This document shows, piece by piece, positions 16,717 through 24,737 of a stretch of 64,000 nucleotides of DNA; the first letter of the stretch is position 1, and the number at the start of each line of letters is the position of its first letter. The DNA is taken from assembly GCF_014654365.1 (NCBI RefSeq), contig NZ_BNAY01000007.1, positions 186,001 to 250,000 on the forward strand, in the 5' to 3' direction. The position numbers and the translations under genes are program-made. The stretch is from Amycolatopsis oliviviridis. Lineage in GTDB: Bacteria; Actinomycetota; Actinomycetes; Mycobacteriales; Pseudonocardiaceae. The notes beneath the pieces were generated by a model, which worked only from the letters and a program-made list of their open reading frames with translations, was not told the DNA's origin and made no database searches.

Positions 16717-16746
16717 TTGACTAGGCCGAATGCCGATGCCTAGCGT
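16717..16746 (+). promoter_or_regulatory. Promoter candidate for the molybdenum hydroxylase operon
   Basis: TTGACT (16717-16722), an 18-bp spacer and TAGCGT (16741-16746) resemble a sigma-70 type promoter about 70 bp upstream of the ATG at 16817. Confidence 0.5.
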
Positions 16747-16816
16747 GTCGCCATCCAACCCCAGGCCGCGCGAGGGTCCCCGCCTTCACCGCGCGCTCTC
16801 GAAGGGATCTTTCCCG

Positions 16817-19057
16817 ATGGCCAGTCCCACCACTGGAACCCAGGAGCAGGACCCCGGCGGCCTCGGCCGTCGCCGGTTCCTGACCTTCCTCGTCGCCGCG
16901 CCCACCCTCACGATCGCCACGAAGATCGGTATCGACACCGTCGCGCCCGAAGAGGCCGAAGCCGTCATCCCGACCCTGCCCGGACCGGCCGAGATCCTCG
17001 ACCTCGGCGATGTGCTGATCCTGTCGAACGCCCCCACCGCCGGCCTGCTCGTCCTGGAAGTCCGCGAGGACGGCCGGGTGCGGCTGGAACTGCCGCGGAC
17101 CGAGGTCGGCCAGGGCATCACCACCGCGAACGCGATGCTGGTCGCCGAGGAACTGGACCTGCCGCTCGACCGCGTCGACGTCGTGCTCTCCGACGCCCGC
17201 CCGGAACTGCTGTTCAACCAGCTGACCGGCGGCTCCAACACGATGCGGTCGCTCTACACCCCGGTGCGGACCGCGGCCGCCGCCGCCCGCGCCCGGCTGG
17301 TCGCGACCGCCGCGCGGCAGTGGGGCGCCAAGGCCGACCGGCTGTCCACAAGGGACGGTGCGGTGATCGCGCCGGACGGCCGCCGGCTGGACTACGGCGC
17401 GCTGTCCAAGCCCGCCGCCCGCGCCGACCTGGGGAAACTCACCGCCACCCCGAAGGCGGAATCCGCGCACAAGCTGGTCGGCACGCCGCAGTCGCGCAAG
17501 GACGCCCGCGCGATGGTCACCGGGCAGCTGAAGTACACGCTCGACCTGGACATCCCCGGTGCGAAGCCGGCCATGGTCCGCCGTCCGCCGACGATCAACG
17601 GCACGGTGAAGAAGGTCAACAACGAGGCCGCCGTCCGCGCGATGCCGGGCATCCTCGACATCGCCGTCATCAAGACCGGGGTCGCGGTGCTGGCCGAGAC
17701 CTTCGGCCAGGCCCTCGACGGCAAGAACGCCCTCGACGTCACCTGGAACACCGGCACCGTCGACGGCGAGAACAACGCGACGATCAAGAAGAAGCTCCAG
17801 GCCGCGGCGCTGCCGTTCGTCGTGCCGCCGCTGCTGACCCAGTACGTCGACGGCGAGTTCGACTTCGCCTTCGCCAGCCACGCGCCGCTGGAGACCAACT
17901 CCGCGGTCGCCGACGTCCGCGAGGACAGCGCGACCATCTGGTCGGGCATGAAGGTCCCGATCCTCGCGAAGCAGAACATCGCGCAGGAACTCGGGCTGCC
18001 GGAGAACAAGGTCACCGTGCACGTCCAGCAGGCGGGCGGGTCGTTCGGCCGCCGCCTGTTCTCCGACGGCGCGATCGAAGCCGCGCGGATCTCGAAGGCG
18101 ATGAAGCGGCCGGTGCGGCTGATGTGGAGCCGCATCGACGACATGCGCCACGGCCGCGCCCGTGCCGCGAGCCACCACAAGATCCGTGCCACCTTCGCGC
18201 TCGGCCAGGTGCTCACCTTCGAACACCGCGTTGCCAGCGTGGAGACCGACTGGAGCCACGGGCTCGGCGAGGTCCTGACCGCCTTCGCCGCCGAACTCCC
18301 GGTCGGCGGCAACCTGAGCTTCGCGCAGACTGTGTTCTTGCTGACGGTGAAGTCGCCGTACAACTTCGGCGTCACCACGCAGCTGCTCAACGAGGTCCCG
18401 GTGGACTTCCACACCGGCGCCTGGCGGTCGGTGTATTCGTCGAGCACGCGCGGCGCGGAAGAGATCATGGTCGACGAGATCGCCGCGAAACTCGGGAAGG
18501 ACCCGGTCGCGTTCCGGCGCGAGTTCATCAAGAACGACCGGCAGCGCGCCGTGCTGGACAAGGTCGCCGAACTCGGCGAGTGGGGCAAGAAGATGCCCAA
18601 GGGCTTCGCGCAGGGTGTCGCGGTGCACGGCGAGTACAAGTCGTACACCGCCTGCCTGGTCGAAATGGACGCCCGCGACCCGAAGAACCCGCGTGTCACC
18701 AAGGCGACCATCGCCGTCGACGTCGGCAAGCCGATCAACCCGCGCGGGATCGAGGCGCAGATGCTCGGCGGCCTGACCGACGGCATCTCCACGACGCTGA
18801 CCGCCGGGCTGCACATCGACAAGGGGCTCCCGCTGGAGGGCAGCTACTCGCAGTTCCACTACGCGCGGCAGAAGAACTCGCCGATGGACGTCAAGGTGCA
18901 CGTGATGCCGGAGACGGGCGAGATCGGCGGTGCCGGAGAACTCGGCGTGCCGGCGCCGGTCGGCGCGATCGGGAACGCCTACGCGCGGGCCACCGGGATC
19001 AAGCCCCGCAGCTTCCCGATCAACTTCCCGGTCGACTTCGAACCCTTCCCCCGCTGA
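16817..19057 (+). CDS. Molybdopterin-binding hydroxylase large subunit (IorB-like, Tat-exported)
   Basis: A 746-residue aldehyde oxidase/xanthine dehydrogenase-family subunit of the isoquinoline 1-oxidoreductase (IorB) type. The N-terminus has a twin-arginine signal, R18-R20 followed by FLTFLVAAPTLTIA, implying folded export with cofactor. Molybdopterin-binding blocks include PRTEVGQGITTANAMLVAEE, QLTGGSNTMRSLY, QAGGSFGRRLFSDGA and the late GGAGELGVPAPVGAIGNA, whose Glu is the probable catalytic base. ATG at 16817 follows GAAGGGATC. The 2Fe-2S subunit gene is immediately downstream and there is no FAD subunit, matching two-subunit enzymes that use cytochrome or quinone acceptors. Substrate is unknown; N-heterocycles or aldehydes are likely. 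Confidence 0.9.
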   Translation: MASPTTGTQEQDPGGLGRRRFLTFLVAAPTLTIATKIGIDTVAPEEAEAVIPTLPGPAEILDLGDVLILSNAPTAGLLVLEVREDGRVRLELPRTEVGQGITTANAMLVAEELDLPLDRVDVVLSDARPELLFNQLTGGSNTMRSLYTPVRTAAAAARARLVATAARQWGAKADRLSTRDGAVIAPDGRRLDYGALSKPAARADLGKLTATPKAESAHKLVGTPQSRKDARAMVTGQLKYTLDLDIPGAKPAMVRRPPTINGTVKKVNNEAAVRAMPGILDIAVIKTGVAVLAETFGQALDGKNALDVTWNTGTVDGENNATIKKKLQAAALPFVVPPLLTQYVDGEFDFAFASHAPLETNSAVADVREDSATIWSGMKVPILAKQNIAQELGLPENKVTVHVQQAGGSFGRRLFSDGAIEAARISKAMKRPVRLMWSRIDDMRHGRARAASHHKIRATFALGQVLTFEHRVASVETDWSHGLGEVLTAFAAELPVGGNLSFAQTVFLLTVKSPYNFGVTTQLLNEVPVDFHTGAWRSVYSSSTRGAEEIMVDEIAAKLGKDPVAFRREFIKNDRQRAVLDKVAELGEWGKKMPKGFAQGVAVHGEYKSYTACLVEMDARDPKNPRVTKATIAVDVGKPINPRGIEAQMLGGLTDGISTTLTAGLHIDKGLPLEGSYSQFHYARQKNSPMDVKVHVMPETGEIGGAGELGVPAPVGAIGNAYARATGIKPRSFPINFPVDFEPFPR

Positions 19058-19083
19058 CTTTCCTTCCCCGCCAAGGAGTTCCG

Positions 19084-19539
19084 ATGCCCAATTACACCTT
19101 CACGGTGAACGGGAAGACCGTCACCGTCGACGCGCCCGCCGATCTGCCCATGCTGTGGGCACTGCGGGACAAACTCGGCGTCCGCGGCCCGAAGTACGGC
19201 TGCGGGATCAACGTCTGCAAGGCCTGCACCAGCCACCTCGACGGCGAGGCGTTCAACCCGTGCGTGACGCCGGTGTCCGACTGTTCGGGCAAGGACGTCA
19301 CCACCATCGAAGGCCTCGCCGACGGCGACGACCTGCACCCGGTTCAGGAGGCCTGGCTGGAGCAGGACGTCGCGCAGTGCGGCTACTGTCAGCCGGGGCA
19401 GATCATGGCCGCGGTCGCGCTGCTGAAGAAGACGAAGAACCCGACGGACGCCGAGATCGACGCGATCCAGAACGTCTGCCGCTGCGGCACCTATTTCCGG
19501 ATCCGCGAAGCCATCAAGAGCGCGGCCGCGAAGATGTGA
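19084..19539 (+). CDS. (2Fe-2S)-binding small subunit of the molybdenum hydroxylase
   Basis: A 151-residue small subunit. The plant-ferredoxin-type cluster is bound by C40, C45, C48 and C60 (YGCGINVCKAC and later NPC). The all-helical second domain carries the second cluster through CGYCQPGQ and VCRCG. It passes electrons from the molybdenum centre of the preceding gene to an external acceptor. The ATG follows AAGGAG and lies 26 bp after the large-subunit stop, so the pair is an operon. Large before small is the reverse of the classic iorAB order. It has no signal of its own, and should be carried out as a complex with the Tat-bearing subunit. Confidence 0.93.
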   Translation: MPNYTFTVNGKTVTVDAPADLPMLWALRDKLGVRGPKYGCGINVCKACTSHLDGEAFNPCVTPVSDCSGKDVTTIEGLADGDDLHPVQEAWLEQDVAQCGYCQPGQIMAAVALLKKTKNPTDAEIDAIQNVCRCGTYFRIREAIKSAAAKM

Positions 19540-19543
19540 AATC

Positions 19544-19586
19544 CCGCCGGTGCGGAGAAAATCCTGGCTTTTCGCCGCACCGGCGG
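19544..19586 (+). terminator. Strong hairpin terminator after the hydroxylase operon
   Basis: Arms CCGCCGGTGCGGAGAAAA (19544-19561) and its complement (19569-19586) with one mismatch and a 7-nt loop, starting 4 bp after the stop codon. Confidence 0.8.
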
Positions 19587-19679
19587 AGTATTTCGGCTTC
19601 GACAGGCCACTTCCGGGCAAGTCGTGTTAGATGACGTCCCCAGGGGCTCGACGAGGTGTCCCTGCCCCGGAGGACGTCC

Positions 19680-20921
19680 ATGCACTACCGAACTGTGCTC
19701 CGCGAAGGCTCGGCCGTCGTCGTCGCCGAATTGGCCGTCGAGGTCGAAAAGCAGCTGCCCGGGGTCATCGAGTCCACCGTCGAGCAGATCCGCGCCGAAA
19801 TGCCGGTGTACCACGACGCGCAATTCGTCACCCTCGCCGAGCTGCGGACGTCCGTGCGGAACAACCTCGAATACGTCATGCGGACCCTGCGCGGTACCGA
19901 GGAACCCGATCTCGCGCAGGCCAGGGCGACCGGGCGCGCGCGGGCGCTGCAGGGCGCGCCGCTGCCGGAACTCCTGCGGGCGTACCGGATCGGGCTCACC
20001 GAGGTGTGGAACCGGTTCGTCGCACTGACCGCTTCGGACGACCATCAGGACCTCCGCGGCCTCGTCGCCGCGACGTCGGCGATCTGGGCGTTGATCGACG
20101 ATTACGCCGAGGCGCTGACGACGACCTACCGCGACACCACCGCCGAAGTCATGCTGGCGCACCAAAGCAGGCGCTCCGCGTTGATCGAGGCGCTGTTCGC
20201 CGGCGGTACGGCCACCGAGGGCACGCTGTGGGACATCGCCCGGGTGCTGGAACTCTCGCTCGACGGGACCTACGTCGTCGTCGCGGCGGAGACCCCGCGC
20301 GTCGGGCACGAACCGTTGCCCCAGATCGAAAACCGGCTCAGCGACCGGCATCACGCGTCCGCCTGGCGGCTCACCCCGGACCTCCAGGTCGGCGTCGTGT
20401 CCATGCGGGACCCGTCCGCCTCCCAGGTGATCATCGAGCTGCTGCGGGAGGACCAGACCGGCCGGATCGGCGTCAGCCCGGTGTTCACCGGACTCGGGAA
20501 CACTTCCCGCGCCCTGCACCTCGCGCGGGTCGCGCTCTCCAGCATGATGCCGGGCACCAAGGGAATGGTGCAGTTCAACGAATCCCCGCTCGCCGGACTC
20601 GTCGCCAGCGCGCCCGAGGCGTCGGTCCAGCTCGCGCACCACGTGCTGCGGCCGATCCTGGACCTGCCCGGCGACGACCGGAACGTGCTGCTGCTGACGT
20701 TGCGGGCGTGGTTCGAATGCCAAGGCTCCACGAAACTGACGTCGGAGCGGATGTTCTGTCACCCCAACACGATCCGGCACCGCCTGAAGCGGATCTCCGA
20801 GGAACTCGGCCGTTCGTTGACCGATCCGGCCGACATCGCGGAACTCGGCGCCGCCCTGCGTGCGCTCCATATGTTCCCGGACACCTCGCATCTGCCCTCG
20901 CCGAGGGATCCGCTGCGCTAG
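19680..20921 (+). CDS. PucR/CdaR-type transcriptional regulator
   Basis: A 413-residue regulator. The first ~160 residues are an all-helical sensor region common to actinobacterial PucR-like proteins. Residues ~170-300 form a GGDEF-like CdaR domain, and the C-terminus carries the PucR helix-turn-helix: LLLTLRAWFECQGSTKLTSE, MFCHPNTIRHRLKRISEELG. PucR proteins generally activate purine or amine catabolic genes. Its position just behind the molybdenum hydroxylase suggests it may control that operon; this is inference from context. The ATG at 19680 follows CCGGAGGACGTCC. A shorter upstream in-frame ATG at 19656 lacks this support. The aldo-keto reductase gene begins 10 bp downstream. Confidence 0.88.
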   Translation: MHYRTVLREGSAVVVAELAVEVEKQLPGVIESTVEQIRAEMPVYHDAQFVTLAELRTSVRNNLEYVMRTLRGTEEPDLAQARATGRARALQGAPLPELLRAYRIGLTEVWNRFVALTASDDHQDLRGLVAATSAIWALIDDYAEALTTTYRDTTAEVMLAHQSRRSALIEALFAGGTATEGTLWDIARVLELSLDGTYVVVAAETPRVGHEPLPQIENRLSDRHHASAWRLTPDLQVGVVSMRDPSASQVIIELLREDQTGRIGVSPVFTGLGNTSRALHLARVALSSMMPGTKGMVQFNESPLAGLVASAPEASVQLAHHVLRPILDLPGDDRNVLLLTLRAWFECQGSTKLTSERMFCHPNTIRHRLKRISEELGRSLTDPADIAELGAALRALHMFPDTSHLPSPRDPLR

Positions 20922-20931
20922 GTTTCTTCGT

Positions 20932-21744
20932 ATGGAACAGTTCGCCATCGGTGGAGACCTGACCGTGCGCCGCCTCGGGTTCGGCGCCATGCACCTGCCC
21001 ACCGAAGCCGGATTCGCGCGCGAGAACGCGATCGCCGTCGCCCGGCGCGCGGTCGAACTCGGCATCACGCTGATCGACACCGCGTATCTCTACGGCGGGG
21101 GAGCGAACGAGGAACTGCTCGCCGAAGCGCTCCACCCGTACCCGGACGACCTGGTGGTCACCACGAAGGTCGGCGTCGTGCGGACCGGCGACGACTGGAA
21201 GTACGACGCGCGGCCGGAGTCCCTGCGCGTACAGGTGGACGAGGGACTGCGGAGGTTGCGCGTCGAGCGGATCGAGCTGCTGCAGCTGCACCGCATCGAC
21301 CCGGAAACCCCGCTTGCCGACCAGCTCGGCGCACTGCGGGACCTGCGTGACGCGGGCAAGATCGGCCGGATCGGGCTGTCCGAGATCACCGTCGACGAAC
21401 TCACGCGAGCGCGCGAGATCGTCGACATCGCGAGCGTGCAGAACCGCTACAGCCTCGTCGACCGCGAGCACGAAGCGGTCTTGGAGGCGTGCGAGGCGGC
21501 CGGGATCGCTTTCCTGCCTTGGCGTCCGGTGCTCGGCGCCGCTTCGAAGGCCACGGCCGCGATCACCGCTGTCGCGGACGAACTGGGGATCACCACGGCG
21601 CAGGTCGGGCTCGCGTGGCTGCTCGCGCGGTCGCCGGTGATCCTGCCGATCCCGGGGACGGCGAAGATCCCGCATCTTGAAGAGAACTTCGCCGCCGCGG
21701 AGGTCAAGCTGACCGGCGAGCACCTGCGGCTGCTGGGGACCTGA
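20932..21744 (+). CDS. Aldo/keto reductase
   Basis: A 270-residue NADPH-dependent TIM-barrel oxidoreductase. The start LTVRRLGFGAMHLPTEAGF, the TLIDTAYLYGGGANEELLAE block with catalytic Asp and Tyr, VVTTKVG with the active-site Lys and ELLQLHRIDP with the His replaced-type loop are typical. The C-terminal LPIPGTAKIPHLEENFAA binds the cofactor phosphate. The substrate cannot be inferred. It starts 10 bp after the PucR gene and may be cotranscribed. Its end overlaps the convergent MFS gene by 41 bp, which is unusually long for a real overlap but both C-termini look intact. Confidence 0.9.
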   Translation: MEQFAIGGDLTVRRLGFGAMHLPTEAGFARENAIAVARRAVELGITLIDTAYLYGGGANEELLAEALHPYPDDLVVTTKVGVVRTGDDWKYDARPESLRVQVDEGLRRLRVERIELLQLHRIDPETPLADQLGALRDLRDAGKIGRIGLSEITVDELTRAREIVDIASVQNRYSLVDREHEAVLEACEAAGIAFLPWRPVLGAASKATAAITAVADELGITTAQVGLAWLLARSPVILPIPGTAKIPHLEENFAAAEVKLTGEHLRLLGT

Positions 21745-22891
21745 GCCGGGCCATGGCGATCACGCCCAGCAGCGGGCCGACGGCCAGCACGGGAGCCGCG
21801 GCCCGCCAGCCGACGGCGTCGGCGAGCACCGGCAGGCCCTGGATGGTCAGCGCGCTGAGCAGGAACCCGATCGCGGTCTGCGCGGTGAGCGCGGTGCCGA
21901 TGTAGCGGGGATCCGCGGCTTCGCTCAACGCGGCGGAGAACTGGCCGGAGTCGGCGATCGCGGCGACACCCCAGACGAACAGCAGCGTGCCGAGCACTGC
22001 GGGGTGAGCGCCGAAGACGGACGCCGAGACCAGGCAGCACGTCCCGCTGACGGCCAGCGCCGCGAGCGCGACGTCGATCCGCCCGAACCGGTCGGAAAGC
22101 GCGCCGCCGAGCAGGCAGCCGATCGCCCCGCCGACCCCGATGACGGTGAACGCGAGCAGGCTCACCGTGCCCGGTGAGGCCGTCGACGCCGCGGCCGCGT
22201 AGGCCGGGATCCAGGTCCAGAACGCGTAAAGCTCCCACATGTGGCCGAAATACCCGAACGCGATCAGCCGCTGGCGCCGATCACGCGCCATCGTGATCAG
22301 GTAGCGCGGTTCCCACGGCGGCGAGCGCCGGGCGGCCGGGCCGACGCGGACGAAAAGGACGGCGAGCGCCGCCGCGCCGAGGGCGAGCAGGGCCGCGACG
22401 ACCAGTACCGTCCGCCAGTCCGGGAGATTCCCGGCCAGCAGATGGGGTGACGCCGAGCCGAGGGCGAGCGCGGCCAGCAGCACGCCGAGCGCGAGCCCGC
22501 GGCTGTGCGGGAACCAGGAGACGACGATCTTCATCCCGACCGGATAGACCCCGGCCAGCGCCATCCCGGTACCGAACCGCAGCAGCACCGCGAGCCAGAA
22601 CTGGTTGCCGCACAAGGGGAAGAGCAACGTCAGGACGGCACCCGCCGCGGCGCTCGCGGCCAGCAGCCGTTCGGGCCGGAGCCGGTCCGCGAGAGTGGCG
22701 ACGGCCGACACCAGCGCGCCGGTCGCGAAGCCGACCTGCACCGACGCCGTGAGCAGTACGGTGCCCTGAGTGGACAGGGCCCATTCGACGCGCAGGGCGG
22801 GGACGACGCTCGAAGCGGAGAACCACAGCCCCATGGCGAGGATCTGCGCGGCGGAGGTGAGCGCCAGCTGGCGCGGTGCGGAGCTGGACAC
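21704..22891 (-). CDS. MFS transporter (CynX/NimT-like)
   Basis: A 395-residue major facilitator with about 12 hydrophobic segments. Loop 2-3 reads ADRLRPERLL, a degenerate MFS motif A, and the second half has GGALSDRFGRIDV. The short N-terminus, ALTSAAQILAMGLWFSASSV, and overall pattern resemble CynX/NimT-type permeases, which include cyanate and nitroimidazole-related carriers. The substrate is not predictable. The last 41 bp overlap the end of the aldo-keto reductase gene on the other strand. Downstream of its start lies the 32-bp direct repeat that begins the small islet at 22940. Confidence 0.88.
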   Translation of the reverse strand: MSSSAPRQLALTSAAQILAMGLWFSASSVVPALRVEWALSTQGTVLLTASVQVGFATGALVSAVATLADRLRPERLLAASAAAGAVLTLLFPLCGNQFWLAVLLRFGTGMALAGVYPVGMKIVVSWFPHSRGLALGVLLAALALGSASPHLLAGNLPDWRTVLVVAALLALGAAALAVLFVRVGPAARRSPPWEPRYLITMARDRRQRLIAFGYFGHMWELYAFWTWIPAYAAAASTASPGTVSLLAFTVIGVGGAIGCLLGGALSDRFGRIDVALAALAVSGTCCLVSASVFGAHPAVLGTLLFVWGVAAIADSGQFSAALSEAADPRYIGTALTAQTAIGFLLSALTIQGLPVLADAVGWRAAAPVLAVGPLLGVIAMARLRSPAAAGARRSA

Positions 22892-22939
22892 GCCCGCAGG
22901 TATCGCACCCGCGAGCGGGTCCGCTCAAGACATCCCAGT

Positions 22940-22971
22940 GGTGATCACTCGAACGTGTTGCCGGGCTTGAC
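22940..22971. repeat. 32-bp direct repeat, left copy
   Basis: Identical over 32 bp to 23918-23949. It begins GGTGATCACTCGAACGTG and ends CCGGGCTTGAC. Read on the minus strand it encodes VKPGNTFE and a stop, the exact C-terminus of the methyltransferase gene at 23923-24681. It therefore looks like a duplicated 3' gene end left behind by an insertion. Confidence 0.9.
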
Positions 22972-22983
22972 TGGTTCCGGTGT

Positions 22984-23316
22984 TCAGACGGCCGGCCAGG
23001 TGAGCGTGGTGGTCGAGGTGGGTGTCGTGCTGGGGTCGGCGCCGGCCAGCAGGATGTGGACGTCGGATTCGGTGGAGCCCGCTGGTTGCCGATAGCAGGC
23101 ATAGATCACCTTGTGGACGGTCGCGCCGGAGGGTGCGTTCTCGTGCGCCCAGCGCAGTGCGTCGTGGACGTCGCATTCGGTGAGTTCGTATTCGACGGCG
23201 TCCCACGCGTCATGCCCGGTGTCATCGGCGGTGACGCGCCAGAATTCGACGAGGTAGCTGGGCGCGTCGGTGCTGACGACATTCCCGGATCCCGTGTATC
23301 CGTCGGTCACCTTCAT
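22984..23316 (-). CDS. Orphan hypothetical protein inside the repeat-bracketed islet
   Basis: A 110-residue soluble protein. Recognisable pieces are YLVEFWRVTADDTGHDAWDA, an acidic ELTECDVHDALRWAHENA segment and VHKVIYACYRQPAGSTESDV, with a Thr-rich tail. This resembles small actinobacterial proteins of unknown function in which an EL.DV.E.L.WA pattern recurs; I cannot name a family. No signal or membrane segment. The ATG lacks a clear ribosome binding site. It lies 12 bp beyond the left copy of the direct repeat and is followed upstream by the secreted orphan protein gene. Base composition of this stretch is visibly less GC-rich than neighbours. Confidence 0.6.
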   Translation of the reverse strand: MKVTDGYTGSGNVVSTDAPSYLVEFWRVTADDTGHDAWDAVEYELTECDVHDALRWAHENAPSGATVHKVIYACYRQPAGSTESDVHILLAGADPSTTPTSTTTLTWPAV

Positions 23317-23328
23317 TGCGGGAGGATG

Positions 23329-23820
23329 TCATACCCCGCAAGGGAGAGTTGCTGTCGGGCTGTCCACGACCGCAGCTTGGGGGATGCCGCGCCAGACCGC
23401 GTTCACCGAAGCCCTTCCGAACCAGACCGTGTTTTCAGTGCCGTCGCAGTTGTATCCGATCTGCTTGTTCTCGACGGAGACCTGGCCGGCGTTGGTCGAG
23501 GTCGGAGCCTCACCGTGCGTGGTTGTCGTCCCGCCGACCACGGCGTACATCTGGCCGGTCAGGGAGATGGTGTCCATGATTTCGTCGCAGGTCATTTTCG
23601 GTTTGAAGCCGACGACTTTCTTTGCTCCTGAGGTGCGTAGGTAGGTGTTTCCCGTTTTGAGTTCGCAGTGCGGCGCGAGGATCGCCTTGCCGGTAAGACT
23701 GGTGAAGGTGACAGTGACGGCGTGAGTGGCTTCTGTCGTGGCAGCGACGGCTCTTGGCATGAGAAGGGCCGGGGTGATAGCGAAGACCGCGAGAATCATC
23801 GAGCGCGTTCGATTGATCAC
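23329..23820 (-). CDS. Small secreted orphan protein
   Basis: About 163 residues with an N-terminal signal peptide: basic start (NRTRS), hydrophobic MILAVFAITPALLM and an Ala-x-Ala-type cleavage region near PRAVAATT. The mature part is Thr-rich and has four cysteines (one in PHCEL, one in MTCDE, one in YNCDG and one in LPCGV), which could form two disulfides. No family recognised. The GTG at 23820 is my preferred start; an ATG 36 bp upstream is also in frame. It ends 12 bp before the ATG of the 22984-23316 gene, so the two probably form a unit. It lies within the 32-bp-repeat-bracketed islet, with less GC-biased codons than neighbours. Confidence 0.6.
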   Translation of the reverse strand: MINRTRSMILAVFAITPALLMPRAVAATTEATHAVTVTFTSLTGKAILAPHCELKTGNTYLRTSGAKKVVGFKPKMTCDEIMDTISLTGQMYAVVGGTTTTHGEAPTSTNAGQVSVENKQIGYNCDGTENTVWFGRASVNAVWRGIPQAAVVDSPTATLPCGV

Positions 23821-23917
23821 GTGTCCCGACGCTACCGGGAGGCTGGAGTCGGGCAAAGCTGTTTCGGGGCAATCGCGCGATGGTGTGGCATCGTTGCGCG
23901 TAGTGTGACACGGCGCC

Positions 23918-23949
23918 GGTGATCACTCGAACGTGTTGCCGGGCTTGAC
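23918..23949. repeat. 32-bp direct repeat, right copy
   Basis: This copy forms the 3' end and stop codon (TGA at 23925-23923) of the methyltransferase gene. It is 978 bp from the left copy at 22940-22971 and in the same orientation. Flanking bases differ on both sides, so the identity is exactly 32 bp. Confidence 0.9.
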
Positions 23950-24681
23950 GGCCTCGACGAGCACCCGCCGGGAATGCGCGACGAACTTCCCGTCGGTCTC
24001 GATCAGCCGATGGAGCTCCGCGAGCTTCTCGCGGTACTTCGCCACCTCGAACCCCGGCACGATCCAGATCACCTTGCGCAGGAAGTGCACGACGGCGGCG
24101 AGGTCGAAGAACTCCATCCGCAGTTTCGCCGGTTCGAGCCGTTCCACCCGCAGCCCGACGGCCTCCGCCTCGACGCGCAGCACTTCCGGCGTCCAGTCGC
24201 CGTAGTCCTGCGGGCCGAGGAAGAACTCCTTCAGCTCGCGGACGGTTCCGGCGCCGATCTGTTGCGACAGGAAGGTTCCGCCCGGTCGCAGCACGCGGGC
24301 GATCTCCCGCCACGGGTTCTCGACCGGATGGCGGCTGCTCACCAGGTCGAAGGACTCGTCGGGGAAGGGCAGAGGCTCGTCGTCCGTCGCCGCCACCACC
24401 TGCCCGCCGAGGCGCGCGAGGTTCTTCCGCGCGACCTCGACGTTCGGCGGCCAGCCCTCGGTGGCGGCGAGGACCGGCGGCGGTTCCGGGATGCCCGCGA
24501 GCACCTCCCCGCCGCCGGTCTGCAGGTCCAGCCCCGCCGAAGCCGCCGCCATCCGTTCACCGAGGAGCCGCGAGTAGCCCCACGGCGGCCGTTCCTCCGT
24601 GGCGCGGCCTTCGAACCACGAGAAGTCCCAGCCTTCGACCGGGACGGCCGCTCCTTCGGCGAGCTGATCTTCGAACGTCAT
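23923..24681 (-). CDS. SAM-dependent methyltransferase-like protein
   Basis: A 252-residue class I methyltransferase fold. LDLQTGGGEVLAGIP corresponds to the SAM-binding glycine-rich motif, LPFPDESFDLVSSRHPVENPW to motifs II and III, and EIARVLRPGGTFLSQQIG to the strand 5 region. The C-terminal half (FFDLAAVVHFLRKVIWIVPGF) is characteristic of a group of actinobacterial methyltransferases with unknown substrates. The ATG at 24681 is followed by an acidic start. Its final eight codons lie in the 32-bp repeat. The gene is intact, so whatever created the islet rebuilt its 3' end. Confidence 0.88.
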   Translation of the reverse strand: MTFEDQLAEGAAVPVEGWDFSWFEGRATEERPPWGYSRLLGERMAAASAGLDLQTGGGEVLAGIPEPPPVLAATEGWPPNVEVARKNLARLGGQVVAATDDEPLPFPDESFDLVSSRHPVENPWREIARVLRPGGTFLSQQIGAGTVRELKEFFLGPQDYGDWTPEVLRVEAEAVGLRVERLEPAKLRMEFFDLAAVVHFLRKVIWIVPGFEVAKYREKLAELHRLIETDGKFVAHSRRVLVEAVKPGNTFE

Positions 24682-24737
24682 GTCCGCAGTCTCGGTCCCG
24701 CCGCCCGGCGGGGCAACGCGATTTCGCGACCCGCACC

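Noticed and set aside
16721..18901. 726-residue minus-strand frame opposite the Mo hydroxylase large subunit
   Set aside because: Antisense shadow; the plus strand has the Tat signal and molybdopterin motifs.
22984..23856. Insertion sequence or phage remnant in the repeat-bracketed islet
   Set aside because: No transposase, integrase or terminal inverted repeats are visible; only the direct repeat and two orphan genes.
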